Assembly: GCA_002392545.1 (NCBI GenBank)
Contig: DGHF01000011.1
Location: 1 to 30,199 of the forward strand
DNA from: Ruminococcus sp. UBA3855
GTDB lineage: Bacteria; Bacillota; Clostridia; Oscillospirales; Ruminococcaceae
Length of the DNA: 30,199 nt
Reading direction: 5' to 3'
Shown one piece after another: positions 1-7,583 of the stretch. Within the stretch, counting starts at the first letter, position 1, and each line of letters starts with the position of its first letter. Below the pieces are notes generated by a model that saw nothing but the letters and a program-made list of their open reading frames with translations, was not told where the DNA came from and searched no databases. The translations under genes were made by a program, and so were the position numbers.

Positions 1-501
1 GAACGGGATTTGTGCTTGCAATTGCCTGAACCGTTTGTTCGGTATCTGACTGAAATCGGAAACGGCGGTGTCGGGGCGGATTATGGCATTTATTCCCTCA
101 ATACCATTCGGGAACGTCAAACTTCTACTTACTTGAAAACTAAGGATTGGAAGGTCATGCTTGACCATTCGCTGAGTGATGCGCAGTGGTTGGCTTTCGC
201 TCAAAAATATGTTGCATTGGATGAAAATTATGAATTCGCTTCCGACGAGGATGCAGAGAAAATTTGGAATGTATTAGATGAAATGCAATTGCAAATGATG
301 GCTGGCGGTATCTTCATCAGTACCCCTGGTTGTACTATGAATACTATCCTCATGTGTCGGGGAAATGCTACTGGTGAAGTTTTCGTTCTCGATTGGGATT
401 ATATGGGGCTGGTTCATTCTGAGCCGTGGTGCGGTGGAAAGTTTGAAGACTGGATGCTTCGGGATTTGCGCAGGAGTCTTGAAAAAGCTGGTTTGCATTG
501 A
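1..501 (+). CDS. SMI1/KNR4 (SUKH) family protein, 5' end outside window
   Basis: The reading frame is open from base 1, so the gene starts upstream; the TTG at 10 has no ribosome site and is probably internal. The visible 166 residues carry SUKH-type hallmarks: an N-terminal LPEPFVRYL helix, the glycine-rich GNGGVGADYGIYSL strand-turn, a central GGIFISTPGC strand and a C-terminal W-x-x-G-x-F-x-x-W stretch (EPWCGGKFEDW). In this family many bacterial members neutralise polymorphic toxins (contact-dependent or WXG/LXG-type), acting in the cytoplasm. The two following genes are also small and one resembles another immunity family, which supports an immunity role here; no toxin is visible, and if there is one it lies upstream. 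Family assignment is secure, the toxin partner is unknown. Confidence 0.85.
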   Translation, partial: ERDLCLQLPEPFVRYLTEIGNGGVGADYGIYSLNTIRERQTSTYLKTKDWKVMLDHSLSDAQWLAFAQKYVALDENYEFASDEDAEKIWNVLDEMQLQMMAGGIFISTPGCTMNTILMCRGNATGEVFVLDWDYMGLVHSEPWCGGKFEDWMLRDLRRSLEKAGLH

Positions 502-520
502 ATGTACTCAGGGGGCTGTT

Positions 521-823
521 ATGCGTGATTTTTGGCTGAAATTTCGGGTTTTGCTGGAAAGCCTTTTCCTTTGGCTAGGAGAAATTGGACTTTGGTTTGT
601 TGGCATGGTCTGTCTTTATGAGTCTATCGAAAGCCGATTCGGGGAAATTGTATTTTATGCAATACTTGCCATTTTCAGCATTGTGTCCACAATTTGGATT
701 TTGGTCGAACGGCGAAAGGATTTGGACGAACGTATTTCAACAGGAAATTACATCTTTCTGAATTTGCTCTCATTTCTGGCGGTTGGCATATGGACTATTT
801 TATATATTTTTTCGTTCGATTGA
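521..823 (+). CDS. Small membrane protein, about 100 residues, in immunity-type cluster
   Basis: I do not recognise a family. The ATG at 521 follows a GGGGG ribosome site and lies 20 bases after the SUKH stop. The frame is open further upstream, but that part overlaps the SUKH gene in another frame. The product is hydrophobic, with about three membrane-spanning stretches: roughly residues 12-30 (LFLWLGEIGLWFVGMVCL), 38-56 (IVFYAILAIFSIVSTIWIL) and 76-96 (IFLNLLSFLAVGIWTILYIF). A short charged loop, VERRKDLDER, lies between the last two. Small multi-pass proteins of this kind occur among immunity genes against membrane-acting toxins, so the context suggests, but does not prove, such a role. 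The start of the next gene follows within 15 bases, implying one transcript. Confidence 0.6.
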   Translation: MRDFWLKFRVLLESLFLWLGEIGLWFVGMVCLYESIESRFGEIVFYAILAIFSIVSTIWILVERRKDLDERISTGNYIFLNLLSFLAVGIWTILYIFSFD

Positions 824-837
824 AAGTGGTGATTTTT

Positions 838-1323
838 GTGAATTTGCCTTATGATTTGTTTTCGCTTGATTTGGGAGAAACTCAATTTGTTCTCCAATTT
901 CTGAATTTCCATGAACAGGATGACTATTCTATTCAGGTGGGCGGTCTGTCTGGCGATTTCGGAATTTTCTACAAGGACAAGGCTTTTTCTTGTCGGTTCA
1001 GGTGTGATATTACCGTTGGGAATTTGTATGATTTTTATATTGCGCCCGATAATGCTTGGGATATTCTCGGCTGTCGTGAGGGTTCTTCTGCCGTGTTATC
1101 TGATTACAGCCATTTTCTGAAACGCTCTCGGCTGTCGGTTACATTTGATAAAAAAGGTCATTGTTCCATTGAGGGAAGTTTCAAATCCAAAGAAAGTGCT
1201 TATCAAAGCGGTATCTTCTTTTCGTTTCAGGCTGACCAGACTTATATTTCTGAAAATCTTAATTCTTTGGATTATTTCCTTCGTGAATTGATGAAAATGC
1301 AGGGACATCGAAATTTTTATTGA
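838..1323 (+). CDS. WapI-immunity-like protein (tentative)
   Basis: A 161-residue soluble protein. I chose the GTG at 838 because a GTGGTGA ribosome site lies about five bases upstream; in-frame GTGs at 826 and 829 are alternatives. Composition alternates beta-strand-like segments. The C-terminal stretch GIFFSFQADQTYISENLNSL resembles the conserved end of WapI-family immunity proteins, where an F-x-F/x-D-Q-T/S motif is followed by a helix. The N-terminal part (FVLQFLNF... YSIQVGG) fits the same all-beta fold only loosely. Following a SUKH protein and a small membrane protein, it probably protects against a secreted toxin. The family call is by eye and could be wrong; a generic uncharacterised protein is the alternative. 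Confidence 0.5.
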   Translation: MNLPYDLFSLDLGETQFVLQFLNFHEQDDYSIQVGGLSGDFGIFYKDKAFSCRFRCDITVGNLYDFYIAPDNAWDILGCREGSSAVLSDYSHFLKRSRLSVTFDKKGHCSIEGSFKSKESAYQSGIFFSFQADQTYISENLNSLDYFLRELMKMQGHRNFY

Positions 1324-1329
1324 ATTAAA

Positions 1330-1418
1330 ATGGGGGACAACAATGCAGTAAGGCTTGACCTATTCAGCCAAAAACAAGATTTTTGCCTGAATAGGTCAAG
1401 TGCATTGCTTTCCCCCAT
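1330..1418. repeat. 89-base near-perfect inverted repeat (long hairpin)
   Basis: The whole segment folds on itself. The outer arms 1330-1347 and 1401-1418 match at 16 of 18 positions (ATGGGGGA...CAATGCA). A 6-base bulge follows at 1348-1353 on the left. The core arms CTTGACCTATTCAG (1354-1367) and its complement (1387-1400) are perfect, and after one C:C mismatch six more A:T/C:G pairs close on a 5-base loop (1375-1379). It lies seven bases after the immunity-type cluster stop. It may act as a terminator, although no clean T-run follows, or be a small mobile repeat of MITE/REP type. Confidence 0.75.
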
Positions 1419-1451
1419 ACCCCTTTATTTTCTCATACCCCTTTTATTTAT
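1416..1451. repeat. Two tandem 18-base units
   Basis: Two adjacent units, 1416-1433 and 1434-1451, both begin CATACCCCTTT and continue with T/A-rich sequence, differing at only a few positions. They abut the right arm of the long hairpin and lie upstream of the carD promoter. No function can be assigned. Confidence 0.6.
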
Positions 1452-1513
1452 AATATACAAATTTTAACATGAAATTTTGTGCATTAAATCTATAACAATT
1501 TCTTTCAAAATAT

Positions 1514-1521
1514 GGTATAAT
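1514..1521 (+). promoter_or_regulatory. carD promoter, extended -10
   Basis: TATAAT at 1516-1521 is preceded by TATGG, giving an extended -10 (TGN before TATAAT). No good -35 hexamer is visible 17 bases upstream, which is typical for extended -10 promoters. The start codon of carD lies 40 bases downstream. Confidence 0.55.
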
Positions 1522-1560
1522 AAATATGATGGGTTTCGTATTAAAAATTGGAGGTACGTT

Positions 1561-2067
1561 ATGGAATATCAAATGAATGACTATGTTGTCTATAAAAGTT
1601 CCGGTGTGTGTCAGGTCGTTTCCAAAGAGACACAGTGTCCGGATGGTGTCACGGAGATTATGTATTATAAGCTCAAACCCCTTTCTGACCAGAATTCTAC
1701 TTATTATGTTCCGGTTGCTTCGGCTGGTGAAAAACTGCGTCCGCTCCTCTCCCGTGAGGAAGTGCTTGATTTGATTGACGGTATGCCCCGTTCAGATGAA
1801 GAATCCGTTTGGACTGACAACCGCCGTGAACGCAGGGAAATGTATGCTCAAATTCTTAAAGGTGATGACCAAAAAGCCCTTGTGCAATTGATTTCTTCAC
1901 TCTATTTCCGGAAACAGTCGTCAGAGGCGAACGGCAAACGCTTTTCTTCTATGGATGAAAATGCTATGAAAAATGCCGAAAATCTCATGTTACAGGAATT
2001 CGGTGTTGTCCTCGGTTTAGAGCCGGATATGGTCAGAAAATTCATTGATGAACGTGTCAATGTGTAA
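1561..2067 (+). CDS. carD: CarD/CdnL-type transcriptional regulator
   Basis: A 168-residue protein with the CarD layout. The N-terminal RNA polymerase interaction domain starts MEYQMNDYVVYKSSGVCQV and continues through YYKLKPLSDQNSTYYVPV. A helical C-terminal DNA-binding domain holds the RREMYAQILK and SSLYFRKQ segments. In this family the N-terminal domain binds the beta subunit of RNA polymerase and the C-terminal helices contact the upstream edge of the transcription bubble, stabilising open complexes, notably at rRNA promoters. The ATG at 1561 follows a GGAGG ribosome site. The gene has its own extended -10 promoter and a strong terminator, so it is monocistronic. Length is normal for the family. 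Confidence 0.9.
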   Translation: MEYQMNDYVVYKSSGVCQVVSKETQCPDGVTEIMYYKLKPLSDQNSTYYVPVASAGEKLRPLLSREEVLDLIDGMPRSDEESVWTDNRRERREMYAQILKGDDQKALVQLISSLYFRKQSSEANGKRFSSMDENAMKNAENLMLQEFGVVLGLEPDMVRKFIDERVNV

Positions 2068-2082
2068 CATTATTACATCATC

Positions 2083-2115
2083 AAAAAGGACTGAGAATTT
2101 TTCTCAGCCCTTTTT
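2083..2115. terminator. Bidirectional rho-independent terminator between carD and the M23 gene
   Basis: The stem CTGAGA...TCTCAG is extended by AAAAAGG on the left and CCTTTTT on the right, so the hairpin is followed by a T-run on either strand. It serves carD on the plus strand and the converging M23 peptidase gene on the minus strand. Confidence 0.85.
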
Positions 2116-2117
2116 CA

Positions 2118-3053
2118 TTATTCACCTGTCAAGTACTTTACAGGGTCAATATATTTCTCGCCTTGCATTACTTCAAAATGCAGGTGCGTTTCCATTGCGC
2201 CTTCAATTTCTGCTGTGTCACCCAATGCGCCTATGGTCATTCCGGCTGTGACTGTATCTCCTTCTGATACAGAAAGCCCTGTATTTAAGCCACAATATCG
2301 GCTGAATATGCCGTTTTTGTGGTCGATAACTACCACGATTCCCCACAATGGGTCTTGTGTAATCTGTTTCACAATTCCTGCATCCATTGCGTGGACTTCA
2401 TCTCCTAATGCGCCCGAAATGTCTATGCCGTTGTGCGTCTGCCATACCCCTGTTGTGGTCGATTTTACCAGCTCCCCATCACTGAACGATTGTAATATTT
2501 TTCCTGCCATTGGATATACCGGATTTCTTTCTATCGGAAGTTCCGGTTCTGTTTCAGGCACGGTTTCAGATGTTTCTGTCATTTCCGTGGGGGCGGGGGG
2601 GGGCGGTAATGTTTCCGGCTCGGTCGGTTCAATCAATCCGACTGCTTCTGTTGGAATTTCCGTCGGCATGGGCGGATTTGTCAACGGTTCGGGGATGGTC
2701 TCCGCTGGCGCATTTACTGCGACTGCCTGCGTTTCCAGCGGTAATGTCGCTATCGTCATGGGCTGGGTCGGGGGTTCTGTTACCTTTTCCGCTGCTGGAA
2801 TGGTCTGGGGCGGTTCGGTCTGCGGCGGGTTCGTGGACGGCGGAAATGTCTCCGCCGGTCGGGGGACATCCGTTTCAGGCACGGCGGCTGCTAATTCATT
2901 TTTCAGTGCCGTGTTCATGTTCTGTTTCATTTCCTTTCTCGTCCGTGCGTACGCAAACCAGCAGGCACTTGCTACCAGCAACGCACAAATCATCAGAACT
3001 ACCCAGAAACGGATTTTTTCATTCGCTTTCGTTTTTGTATGGTACTCTTTCAA
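2118..3053 (-). CDS. Membrane-anchored M23 (LytM-type) metallopeptidase
   Basis: A 311-residue protein. I chose the TTG at 3053 because GGAGG lies eight bases upstream; an in-frame ATG further upstream overlaps that ribosome site. One membrane segment lies at about residues 17-37 (IRFWVVLMICALLVASACW). A long proline/threonine/glutamate-rich linker follows, about 60-195, and an M23 domain ends the protein. Zinc ligands are present: H207 and D211 in HNGID, and the HLH pair with H292 in HLHFE. The domain should therefore be active, cleaving peptidoglycan cross-links outside the membrane. The layout resembles SpoIIQ-like and other anchored LytM proteins, but sporulation use is not shown. It is transcribed divergently from the ABC exporter genes. 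Confidence 0.88.
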   Translation of the reverse strand: MKEYHTKTKANEKIRFWVVLMICALLVASACWFAYARTRKEMKQNMNTALKNELAAAVPETDVPRPAETFPPSTNPPQTEPPQTIPAAEKVTEPPTQPMTIATLPLETQAVAVNAPAETIPEPLTNPPMPTEIPTEAVGLIEPTEPETLPPPPAPTEMTETSETVPETEPELPIERNPVYPMAGKILQSFSDGELVKSTTTGVWQTHNGIDISGALGDEVHAMDAGIVKQITQDPLWGIVVVIDHKNGIFSRYCGLNTGLSVSEGDTVTAGMTIGALGDTAEIEGAMETHLHFEVMQGEKYIDPVKYLTGE

Positions 3054-3093
3054 TGATAACACCTCCGTCCTTATCATTGGCAGAAAAAATAAA

Positions 3094-3121
3094 ATTATAC
3101 ATTCTTTGTAAATGGTTGCAA
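3094..3121 (-). promoter_or_regulatory. Promoter of the M23 peptidase gene
   Basis: Read on the minus strand, TTGCAA (3121-3116) is followed after 16 bases by TATAAT (3099-3094). The TTGCAA is a palindrome also used by the opposite promoter. Confidence 0.6.
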
Positions 3122-3144
3122 TTTTTTGTGATTCATTGTATAAT
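3116..3144 (+). promoter_or_regulatory. Promoter of the ABC exporter operon
   Basis: TTGCAA (3116-3121) is followed after exactly 17 bases by TATAAT (3139-3144). The start codon of the first ABC gene lies about 30 bases further on. The -35 hexamer is the same palindromic TTGCAA that serves the minus-strand promoter. Confidence 0.65.
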
Positions 3145-3176
3145 AGAATTATACTATCAATGGAAGGATGGAATTT

Positions 3177-4883
3177 ATGCAAAAATTACTGCGCTTTCTT
3201 AAGCCTTATAAACTGGAACTGATTGTTGCTCCTCTTTTTAAGCTTCTGGAAGCGGTCTTTGAACTCATTGTGCCTGCGGTTATGGCGAAAATTATTGATA
3301 ATGGTATTGCTAAACATGATTCTGTTTATATCGGGAAAATGTGCGCTCTCATTGCTTTGCTCGCTTTTTGTGGGCTGGGGTTCGCTCTTACATGTCAATA
3401 TCTCGCTTCAAGATGCGCTTTCCGGTTCGGGGCGGATTTGAGAGAGGCTCTCTTCCGCCACATTAACACACTTTCTCATACTGAACTTGATAACCTCGGC
3501 ACGTCTACTCTTATTAACCGCATTACCAGTGACGTGACCGCTTCTCAACAGGGCGTTAATATGTTTATCCGGCTCGCTTCCCGTGCGCCTTTCCTTGTTG
3601 GGGGGGCGATTGTTATGTCGCTTCTGATTGACTGGCAACTTGCACTGGTTTTCCTCGTGATTGCGCCATTGGCTGGGGTTGTGCTGTATTTCGTCATGAC
3701 GAAAACCATTCCCATGTATTCCCTCAATCAGAAAAAATTGGACGGTATCGCAAGACGGACTGGCGAAAATCTCGACGGTATGCGTGTAATTCGGGCTTTC
3801 TCCAGACAACAACAGGAAACTATTGCTTTTCAACATGAATGCACTGACCTCGAACAAAGTATGATTGCGGTCGGGAAAATTTCCGCTATTCTTAACCCTA
3901 TGACTTTCTTGATTATGAATCTCGGTATTGTTGCGGTGCTGTGGTTCGGTGGCGTTCATATCGATTCGGGGCGCATGAGTCAGGGGGATTTGACCGCTTT
4001 CACTAACTATATGACTCAAATTCTCCTTGCTATGGTGCAGTTGGCGAATTTAATTCAAATCCTCACTAAGGCGCAGGCTTCCTCCCTCCGTGTGGCTCAA
4101 ATCCTCGAAACTCCGTCAAGTATGCAGGACGGCACGGATATTCCTCACGACTTCACAGAGGCAATTGCTTTCGAAAATGTCAGTTTCGGTTATCATGGGG
4201 GCGGTGATTTGGCGGTTTCCCATATCTCCTTTACCCTCCAGAAAGGTCAGACTCTTGGCATTATCGGCGGTACTGGGGCGGGGAAATCTACTATTGCGAA
4301 TTTGATTAACCGCAGTTATGATGCCACAGGCGGGGTTGTCCGTGTCTTCGGGCAGGATGTAAAAACTTATCAAGAAAAAATGCTCCATCAGAAAATTGGC
4401 GTTGTTCCTCAAAAGGCAGTGCTTTTTACTGGTACAATTGAACAAAATCTCCGGTGGGGGGATGCTGATGCAACTGCTGAACAGCTCCGGAAAGCCGTCG
4501 AAATCGCTCAGGCGGATGAATTTGTTGATAATCTTCAATATGGCTTGCAAACCCATCTCGTGCAGGGCGGTCGAAATCTCTCCGGCGGTCAGAAACAACG
4601 TCTCACTATTGCCAGAGCTTTGGCTGGAAATCCTGATATTCTTATTCTTGATGACAGTATGAGTGCGCTCGATTATGCTACTGATGCCAAACTAAGAAAA
4701 GCCCTCTCTGAACGCTGTCACGATATGACAACGGTCGTTATTTCTCAAAGGGCTACTTCCCTTATGCAGGCGGATTTGATTCTCGTTATGGATGACGGTG
4801 TCTGTGTCGGGCAGGGAACTCATGATGAATTATTGCAGTCGTGTGACGTGTATCGTGAAATCTATCAATCTCAAATGCAGTAA
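3177..4883 (+). CDS. ABC exporter half-transporter, degenerate ATP site subunit
   Basis: A 568-residue fused permease and ATPase. The start at 3177 has GGAAGG nine bases upstream; the ATG at 3168 abuts that site. The N-terminal half has about six membrane helices. The nucleotide-binding domain has Walker A GGTGAGKST (364-372), signature LSGGQ (468-472) and Walker B ILILDDSMSALD, where the usual catalytic glutamate is D493. The switch histidine is replaced by Q524 (ISQR). This D/Q pair marks the non-hydrolysing site subunit of heterodimeric exporters such as BmrC/D or TM287/288. The next gene supplies the partner, 12 bases downstream. Substrate is unknown; multidrug or lipid-like compounds are usual for this group. 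Confidence 0.92.
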   Translation: MQKLLRFLKPYKLELIVAPLFKLLEAVFELIVPAVMAKIIDNGIAKHDSVYIGKMCALIALLAFCGLGFALTCQYLASRCAFRFGADLREALFRHINTLSHTELDNLGTSTLINRITSDVTASQQGVNMFIRLASRAPFLVGGAIVMSLLIDWQLALVFLVIAPLAGVVLYFVMTKTIPMYSLNQKKLDGIARRTGENLDGMRVIRAFSRQQQETIAFQHECTDLEQSMIAVGKISAILNPMTFLIMNLGIVAVLWFGGVHIDSGRMSQGDLTAFTNYMTQILLAMVQLANLIQILTKAQASSLRVAQILETPSSMQDGTDIPHDFTEAIAFENVSFGYHGGGDLAVSHISFTLQKGQTLGIIGGTGAGKSTIANLINRSYDATGGVVRVFGQDVKTYQEKMLHQKIGVVPQKAVLFTGTIEQNLRWGDADATAEQLRKAVEIAQADEFVDNLQYGLQTHLVQGGRNLSGGQKQRLTIARALAGNPDILILDDSMSALDYATDAKLRKALSERCHDMTTVVISQRATSLMQADLILVMDDGVCVGQGTHDELLQSCDVYREIYQSQMQ

Positions 4884-4895
4884 GGGGGTTTTTTC

Positions 4896-6635
4896 TTGAA
4901 AAATACCATTGTTCGCATTCTCAATTATTCAAAGCCTTATCGGAAATATCTCGTTTTAACAATTATTTCTGCTTTTATCGGGGTTTCACTTTCTCTTATC
5001 GTTCCGGTTCTCATCGGGGAGGCGGTCGATTATGCTGTCTCCATCGGACAGGTTGACTTTGTGGGACTCAAAAAAATTGTGGTGATTTTAATTGCTGTCG
5101 TTCTTGTCAGCACCCTGTTTCAATGGCTGGAGGGGCTTTTCATTAACCGCCTTTCTTTCGGCACGGTTAAAGACCTTCGCTCTGAACTCACTGCTAAACT
5201 TGAAAAAATGCCTATCTCCTACATTGACGGCAATGCAAGGGGCGATATTATTGCTAGGGTCATTTCTGATATTGAAATTCTTTCGGATGGATTGTTACAG
5301 GGGTTTGCTCAATTGTTTACTGGATTGATTACCATTTTGGGAACGCTGGTTTTTATGCTGACTATCAATGTCAAAATTACTGTCCTTGTCGTCATTCTTA
5401 CCCCTCTCTCTCTGCTTGTTGCTGGGAAATTAACTGCCCTTTCTCATGATGCCTTTCAGAAACAGTCTAAATTAAGGGGCGATGTCGGCGCACTGACTGA
5501 GGAACTTGTCGGCAATCAGAAAATTGTCAAGGCTTTCGCTTATGAGGACAGGGCTATTGATAAATTCTGCTCATTAAATCAGGAACTTGCTGAGGCTGGT
5601 CGCAAAGCGACTTTCTTCGCTTCCCTTAGTAACCCCTCTACCCGTTTCGTCAATAGCCTGATTTATGCTTCTGTCGGGACGGTCGGGGCTTTGGGGTCAA
5701 TCGGGGCTTTCCCTTTGATTGGCGTTATGAGTGTCGGAAAATTAGCTAGTTTCTTAGCGTTCTCTAATCAATATACCAAGCCTTTCAATGAAATTTCTGG
5801 TGTCATTGCTGAGCTTCAAAATGCCATTTCCTGCGCTCAACGTGTTTTTGATGTGCTTGATTCTCCGGCTGAACCTGATGACAGTCATTGTATTCAAGTG
5901 GATTCCTGCAAGGGTAATCTTGAATTACAGGACGTTTCTTTCTCCTATGTCCCTGAAAAGCCTTTGATTCAACATTTTTCCATGAATGCCAAATCAGGAC
6001 AGAAAATCGCTATTGTGGGTCCTACGGGGTGCGGTAAATCAACTATTATCAATCTGTTGCTTCGATTCTATGAGATTCAATCCGGTCAAATCCTCCTTGA
6101 TGGAATTAGCACTCAAACCATAACAAGAGACAGTCTGCGCAGTCAATTTGGTATGGTGTTACAGGAAACTTGGATTTTTACAGGCACGGTCGCTGAAAAT
6201 ATCGCCTATGGCAAGCCGAATGCTACCCGTGAGGAAATTGAAAAGGCTTCTCGCTCCGCTCATGCTCATGGATTTATTAAACGGCTTCCTAATGGGTATG
6301 ATACTGTTATCTCGGATTCCTCGGGGCTTTCACAAGGACAAAAACAGCTCCTTTGTATCGCTCGTATTATGCTTACTGACCCGCCTATGCTCATTCTTGA
6401 TGAGGCGACAAGCTCTATTGACCTGCGTACCGAACACCGCATTCAAAAGGCTTTTGAAACGCTCATGCAGGGAAAGACTAGCTTCATCATTGCTCACCGC
6501 CTTTCTACTATTAAGAGTGCTGACCATATTCTCGTTATGCGTGACGGCAATATCATTGAACAGGGGACACATGAAACACTGATGCAACAGGGCGGTTTCT
6601 ATGCGAATTTGTATCAGTCACAGTTTGCGGGATAA
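4896..6635 (+). CDS. ABC exporter half-transporter, catalytic subunit
   Basis: A 579-residue fused permease and ATPase with a TTG start at 4896 preceded by GGGGG. Six membrane helices lie in the N-terminal half. Walker A is GPTGCGKST (from residue 375), and Walker B LDEATSSID carries the catalytic E503. The switch histidine H534 is intact (IAHR). Its signature is LSQGQ (478-482) rather than LSGGQ. In a heterodimer this altered signature faces the partner's degenerate Walker motifs, so both halves of the weak site are changed together. The subunit therefore performs ATP hydrolysis for the pair using the partner's normal LSGGQ. The genes are co-transcribed. Confidence 0.92.
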   Translation: MKNTIVRILNYSKPYRKYLVLTIISAFIGVSLSLIVPVLIGEAVDYAVSIGQVDFVGLKKIVVILIAVVLVSTLFQWLEGLFINRLSFGTVKDLRSELTAKLEKMPISYIDGNARGDIIARVISDIEILSDGLLQGFAQLFTGLITILGTLVFMLTINVKITVLVVILTPLSLLVAGKLTALSHDAFQKQSKLRGDVGALTEELVGNQKIVKAFAYEDRAIDKFCSLNQELAEAGRKATFFASLSNPSTRFVNSLIYASVGTVGALGSIGAFPLIGVMSVGKLASFLAFSNQYTKPFNEISGVIAELQNAISCAQRVFDVLDSPAEPDDSHCIQVDSCKGNLELQDVSFSYVPEKPLIQHFSMNAKSGQKIAIVGPTGCGKSTIINLLLRFYEIQSGQILLDGISTQTITRDSLRSQFGMVLQETWIFTGTVAENIAYGKPNATREEIEKASRSAHAHGFIKRLPNGYDTVISDSSGLSQGQKQLLCIARIMLTDPPMLILDEATSSIDLRTEHRIQKAFETLMQGKTSFIIAHRLSTIKSADHILVMRDGNIIEQGTHETLMQQGGFYANLYQSQFAG

Positions 6636-6657
6636 TTTTTTTGAAAGGATTGATTTT

Positions 6658-7581
6658 ATGATTCAAACATTTGCGGAAAAACTTCACAACAGCATGGCTA
6701 AGGCTATTGTTGGAAAAGATGATGTCATTGACAGGGTGATTGCGGCTTTGCTCTGCCGTGGGCATATTCTGCTTGATGATATTCCCGGAACTGGGAAAAC
6801 TACCCTTGCTAAAGCTCTCGCTTCTTCGATTGGATGCCATCACAGCCGGATTCAGTTTACCCCCGATTTGCTCCCCTCTGATGTGACTGGAATTCACTGG
6901 TTTAATCAGAAAACACAGGAATTCACTTTCCGAAAGGGCGCAGTATTTACTAATATCTTACTCGCTGACGAAATTAACCGTACTACCCCCCGAACTCAAT
7001 CTGCATTATTGGAATGTATGCAGGAAAGACAAGTTACCCTCGACGGCGAAACTATGTCCCTCGCTGAACCGTTTTTCGTCATTGCTACCCAAAATCCCAT
7101 TGAAACACAGGGCACTTACCCTCTCCCTGAGGCTCAATTGGACAGATTTTTCATTTGCCTTCATCTCGGTTATCCCGAAAAAGAGGCTGAACGGCTCATT
7201 TTAACCGGAGCTAGTCAAACTATCTCTGAACCAGTCTGCACGGTCGAAGAATTGATTCAGGCTCAAAATGCTGTGGAAAATGTTTTGGTCTCTGAACCAA
7301 TTCTTGAATATTTATTAGCCATTGCCGAAAAAACCAGAAAAGACAGAACTACTATTATCGGACTTTCTACCAGAGGGCTACAGGCTCTTCAATTGTGCTC
7401 TAAGGCTTGGGCTGGGATGCAGGGACGAAATTATGTCATTCCTGAAGACGTTCAGGCGGTTGCTCCTGAAATTATTGCTCACCGCCTTATCATGAAGGGC
7501 GGAGAACGGCTTCAACGTATGGAGTTTCGGCATGAATCAGCTTTACGGATGGTGGAAGAAGTCAGCGTTCCAGTTGAGTAA
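6658..7581 (+). CDS. MoxR-family AAA+ ATPase
   Basis: A 307-residue ATPase. Start ATG at 6658 follows GAAAGGAT. Walker A is GTGKTT (44-49), Walker B is LLADEINR with D104 and E105, and the sensor/arginine-finger stretch ATQNPIETQGTYPLPEAQLDRF matches MoxR proteins closely. MoxR ATPases are thought to act as chaperones that mature or activate partner proteins. Here the partners are probably the DUF58 and DUF4129 proteins encoded immediately downstream, a gene order conserved in many bacteria. It lies only 22 bases after the ABC exporter stop, so it may be read from the same transcript; no separate promoter was seen. Confidence 0.92.
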   Translation: MIQTFAEKLHNSMAKAIVGKDDVIDRVIAALLCRGHILLDDIPGTGKTTLAKALASSIGCHHSRIQFTPDLLPSDVTGIHWFNQKTQEFTFRKGAVFTNILLADEINRTTPRTQSALLECMQERQVTLDGETMSLAEPFFVIATQNPIETQGTYPLPEAQLDRFFICLHLGYPEKEAERLILTGASQTISEPVCTVEELIQAQNAVENVLVSEPILEYLLAIAEKTRKDRTTIIGLSTRGLQALQLCSKAWAGMQGRNYVIPEDVQAVAPEIIAHRLIMKGGERLQRMEFRHESALRMVEEVSVPVE

Positions 7582-7583
7582 TC

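Noticed and set aside
2215..3202. Long open frames on the plus strand opposite the M23 peptidase gene
   Set aside because: The plus-strand products are glycine/valine/serine-rich translations of the proline/threonine-rich linker read backwards. They have no ribosome site and no family match, whereas the minus-strand product has a clear peptidase domain.
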